Assembly (NCBI GenBank): GCA_905250075.1 | Contig: CAJNOP010000322.1 | Coordinates: 159,027-223,026 of the forward strand | Source: Rotaria sp. Silwood1 | Lineage: Eukaryota; Rotifera; Eurotatoria; Philodinida; Philodinidae | Reading direction: 5' to 3' | DNA: 64,000 nucleotides | Shown: piece by piece, positions 60,441 to 64,000 of the stretch | Position numbering within the stretch: position 1 is the stretch's first letter | How the letters are laid out: the number at the start of each line of letters is the position of its first letter | Translations under genes and position numbers: made by a program | Notes under the pieces: generated by a model | What the model was told of the DNA's origin: nothing | Database searches by the model: none | Seen by the model: only the letters and a program-made list of their open reading frames with translations

Positions 60441-62092
60441 CTATATTTTCATATATCATGTTTCACTCTCTAGAAACAATAGATGGATTCTCTCAACTTT
60501 GGTAGAAAGCAAAATGTCGAAAGGTAAAAACGTCGAACTGTAAAAATTTTAAAAGTAAAATTACTCAAAGATCCGCACCCACACTCACACCCTTAATAAA
60601 AAAAAACTCGTCTACATTAAACTCTTGATTACTTTATATGCTCGGTAAAAAAAAGTCTAAATCTGTGTCGATATTTTTGTCCTCCAATATTTTTACTTTC
60701 GACCAAAGTTGAAATTACTCAATAAATGAACCTAGTTTCCTTGTATATCTTCTATAACAATAAAACATTTTTCGATTATAATTTCGATGTCTTCAGATTT
60801 TTTTCTATGAAAATCATGGTTTTCTTTTTTCATTAAGGTGAGTTCAGAAGTTTTTTCATTGAGAAAAAAAGAATATAGTTTTTCCTCAAAACACATTGTT
60901 AGATAAAATGAAATCAGCTGTACCTATTGATGGAATTTTCGTTGGCAATGTAATCGATTGATAACTACTTGGACCTAAGAAAAGTAGTGACTGCTATGTT
61001 TTAATTTCTTATAAGAAACACAGAGACACTTTTTCTGTGTATGATTGGAGAGGAAAAAGTTATGCTTAATATTTCTCTGATAGTTAGTCATTCATCAATT
61101 GGTGTTATAATAACAAAATTTCGATACGAACAGTTTGCTTTGATATGCGAAGGTAAAGATAAAATAAAATGTTGTTATTTGACATTTGCCTTGTCTTTCT
61201 CTTTTTTTATTTTCTCTCGTATGTTTTAATATTTGTCCGTAAACATATATTCTGATGTTTGTAGAGTGATACATAGAAACAATTTCATCAAGTCATCATG
61301 TAATTAAATCTTCGAAATAATCTTTCGACTTAATCAAACTCAATTATATGCAAGAAACTCGTGTGTCAGCATCGTTAAACTCTTTAGTATTCAAAGACTT
61401 CATAAAATTATTTATCTTATGCTTCAAAACTTTGGAGATATTTTAATGGCTTGGATTTTGTTTTAACCAATTGAATAAACTAAAATCACATGATGCCAGA
61501 TCTAGAAAATTACAGGTAGATATTAGAGAACACGAGACAAAACAAAATAGACTAGAAGAGCAAAAGAACATAAAGAAAGGGATACACAACAAACGAAAAC
61601 ATGTGATTTAATTTCACCTTCACATATCAAAGCAAACTGCTCTTATCAAAATTTTGTTATGATAACACTAATTGATTAATGACTAACTATTACAGAAATA
61701 GAAAACATAACTTTTTAATCTCCAATCATACACAGAAAAAGTTTCTCTATGTTTTGTTTTGAGAAACTAAAATATATCAGTCACAACTTTTCCTATACTC
61801 CAAGTAGTTATAAATCGATTGTATTGCCAAAGAAAGTCACACCAGAGGGTAAAATTGATTTTACTTTACCTAACGATGTGTTTTGAGGAAAAACTATATT
61901 CTTTTTTTCTCAATGAAAAAATTTCTGAACTCATCTCAATGAGAAAAGAAAACCATGATTTTTATAGGAAAAATCTGAAGAGATCAAAATCATATTCGTA
62001 AAATGTTTGATTGCTACAGAAGACATAGAAGAAAACTAAGTCCATCTATTGCTTCTAGAGAGTGAAACATGACATATGAAAACATAGATTAG
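60441..62092. repeat. Inverted duplication (arms up to about 380 bp)
   Basis: The arm at about 60803-61163 aligns with the inverse of about 61632-61963; shared words include GAATATAGTTTTTCCTCAAA and CTTTTTCTGTGTATGATTGG. A further outer block, TGTTTCACTCTCTAGAA at about 60460-60476, matches the inverse of about 62053-62069. About 450 bp separates the inner arms. Arm 1 has about 290 extra bp between blocks, including a C-strand telomere-like tract at 60573-60593. The arms differ at many positions and encode no clear protein. Confidence 0.75.
60573..60593. repeat. Short C-strand telomere-like tract
   Basis: CCGCACCCACACTCACACCC. No G arm adjoins it. It lies in the extra segment of arm 1 of the inverted duplication. 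Confidence 0.5.
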
Positions 62093-63598
62093 TATCCATA
62101 TACTTTTTTGACTATCTGTACTTATCTCACGTAGAAAAAACACTAATACCTTTGAATACGTCAAACGATGGATACGACATGTACCGATATATTACTACAA
62201 ACAAAATAAGAACGAACGATGCTAATCTCAGAAAAAAATAAGTCATATTAATCACTTATGCATGGCGTACAGACTCATATATTAAAAAAATTATATAGGA
62301 GTGAAGGGGTAACGAAAACTATATGCTGTTTTTCATACTATTTAAAGAATAGTAAAAGAAAAATAGTAGATGCTTGTGTTTTTCTTTCGTAAACAACATC
62401 AACATTGTATTTTTTTTAATGCGGACAAGAGACCAAACATACGCTTTCATTATAGACCAATTATTTTCTTGAATCTTCTCATGTAGAGAAGAGAAAGTAG
62501 TAATTGGAATGATTGTTTACGACATTTGATGTATGATATTGATTTGCGACCTCAATCTTTCCAGTAAATGTTTCTTCAATTCAACTAAGAAAGGCTTTTC
62601 TTTTACAAGTAAAAGCACCGATGTGAATCGGTTGAACTAGTCTTGATCAGTTGGTTTACTATTAAAATAAAAGCGAGTGATCAATCGTTACACTCTAGAA
62701 AATTTTCTATAAACTCTTGAAGCATTTTTTTGATTTTTTTAACTATGCTCTTAAATATAACTCTCGAAAATGCTCGCATGATAATATAAAGAGAAATTGT
62801 GGAATTTAAGGACAGTATCATTTATGATCAATAAATTTAAAATCAATAAATACGATTCATTAACAGTCACTAATATTAAAGGTTAAGTATGAAAGTTGAA
62901 ATGATTATAGAGGAAATTAATTTTTTTTTATTTTCCTTACTCTTTATCTGTCCTAAATATAATCTTACTGTTCTGACGTACTTCTTTTAACCTACATAAA
63001 TTTTAAATAAGCATTATTGTTATATTTTCATTTTAATGTTCATTGTCTCAGACAAGAAAAAAGAAGCGTCTGATTTTTTTTCCAGTCTTGTGACTTTATC
63101 TATTACCAGGTATATATACATATTTAGCGTTTTTCAAATAAAAATAACATATTTTACGTTTACAAAATTTAACATATTTCTAACTGAGGATGTGGTACAG
63201 GTTTTTCAATATGAATATTTAATGACTATATAAAGAAATCAAAACTAATTGTAGGAGTATATCAATTAAGAATAATTGATATTTCAAAGTTACTACAGGT
63301 AAAAAATTATTGGACCTATCATAGAAAAAATAAAACTTTAGTTTACATGAAACAAGTATAGATGAATTAGAACAATCATGTGGAAATGAATCAAAATATT
63401 CTAATAGATGAAAATAAATCATTCATTGTATCATAAAAGATATATATTATGATGATGAAGAATATGAAGATGCTAAAGAAATAAAGTTCCTATTTTTATA
63501 TCATCTGTTGATTTGTTTAATATTGCTTCAATGTTGCGAGAAATATATGCTGATGCTACGTATGATTTCTCCCATGTCATACATTTACTTGAACTAAC
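62093..63598. other. Intergenic, possible gene remnant
   Basis: AT-rich. At about 63510-63600 one frame reads FNIASMLREIYADATYDFSH, which looks coding-like and a little like a tetratricopeptide helix, but it is short and isolated. Confidence 0.3.
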
Positions 63599-63660
63599 GC
63601 CGGTATACCGCGGTAGTCGAGAATACCGGTGGGTTGGTTTGAGTACCGCGGTATACCGGC
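63599..63660. repeat. GC-rich perfect palindrome
   Basis: GCCGGTATACCGCGGTA (63599-63615) is repeated as its exact inverse at 63644-63660 around a 28-nt loop that itself contains ACCGGT. It is strikingly GC-rich against its surroundings. Confidence 0.85.
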
Positions 63661-63736
63661 GGTAAAACTATCTATCTATCTCTGTCTATATATCCCCCTG
63701 GAAAAAAATAGTTAGACTCGGTATTTCGAATATATT

Positions 63737-64000
63737 TCCACTATAAGACCACACTTTTTTAAAAGTAATTACATATTCTGAAAGCCCGTGGAGTTTTCTA
63801 TCATTCTGTATAATTAGATTTTAGTTTCGACCTATTCATTATCAAAATAAATTGAGAACAATGAAAGCACCCTCATGTTCAGATTCCCATAAACTTGATC
63901 TGTCACTGTCGTCAAAATTAGTTTTTTAAATTTTTTATCACTATAGTACCATTTTTTGAGAAAAGTAATTATGTATTCTGATAGAGCTTGAAATTCTCTA
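63737..64000 (+). repeat. Diverged tandem repeat, period about 200 bp
   Basis: The block CTATAAGACC...AAAAGTAATTACATATTCTG at 63741 recurs as CTATAGTACC...AAAAGTAATTATGTATTCTG at 63941. The second copy is cut off by the window end. Confidence 0.6.

Noticed and set aside
1..64000. CRISPR arrays, operons, bacterial promoters
   Set aside because: The spliced genes, the intron-bearing tRNA and the long intergenic DNA show a eukaryotic nuclear genome. No array of regularly spaced repeats was seen.

Overview
The window looks like nuclear DNA of a bdelloid rotifer (Adineta/Rotaria type). It is strongly AT-rich, and its genes carry short introns, mostly about 50-80 nt. Short tracts of the TGTGGG/CCCACA type recur throughout; this is the known bdelloid telomere repeat. 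Protein families expanded in bdelloids are present: a very large membrane-anchored FG-GAP/VCBS protein, a PARP with a macro domain, and a B-box-like zinc-binding protein. The species assignment is inference; no database could be searched.

Layout. 0-2.3 kb: telomere-like tracts, an island rich in TCCGA words and a truncated Tc1 transposase. 3.2 kb: an assembly gap. 3.75-4.36 kb: a one-exon zinc-dependent nucleoside deaminase (-). 8.3 kb and 14.8 kb: two small unrecognised genes. 18.0-20.17 kb: a complete non-autonomous hAT-type element with a 13-bp perfect TIR and an 8-bp target duplication. 20.2-20.9 kb and 30.1-30.8 kb: two inverted copies of a segment with an intron-containing tRNA-Ile(UAU). 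22.5-23.05 kb: a dead mariner transposase. 25.9-29.07 kb: a five-exon lysosomal-type beta-mannosidase (-). 31.4-32.76 kb: a broken macro-domain PARP (-). 35.8-38.0 kb: a ten-exon Lifeguard/TMBIM membrane protein (+). 42.5 kb: a secreted Cys-rich EF-hand protein (+). 44.4-44.7 kb: a broken B-box-like gene cut off by telomere-like repeats. 46.1 kb: a small coiled-coil ORF. 47.5-49.0 kb and 51.7-52.2 kb: the densest telomere-like tracts, with a hAT end fragment and a second gap. 52.8-59.3 kb: the FG-GAP gene (-), with a foldback MITE in its long intron. 60.4-62.1 kb: an inverted duplication. 63.6 kb: a GC-rich palindrome.

The genes are unrelated single units, not an operon or pathway. What unites the window is a pattern of telomere-like repeats. 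Nearly every tract is arranged as G-rich strand, short spacer, C-rich strand (head-to-head), and several broken genes or transposons stop exactly where such a tract begins, in the orientation expected of a telomere cap. I read these as possible scars of breaks that were capped with telomere repeats and later rejoined. This is the most interesting hypothesis in the window. Exon coordinates were derived by hand from splice signals and frame continuity.
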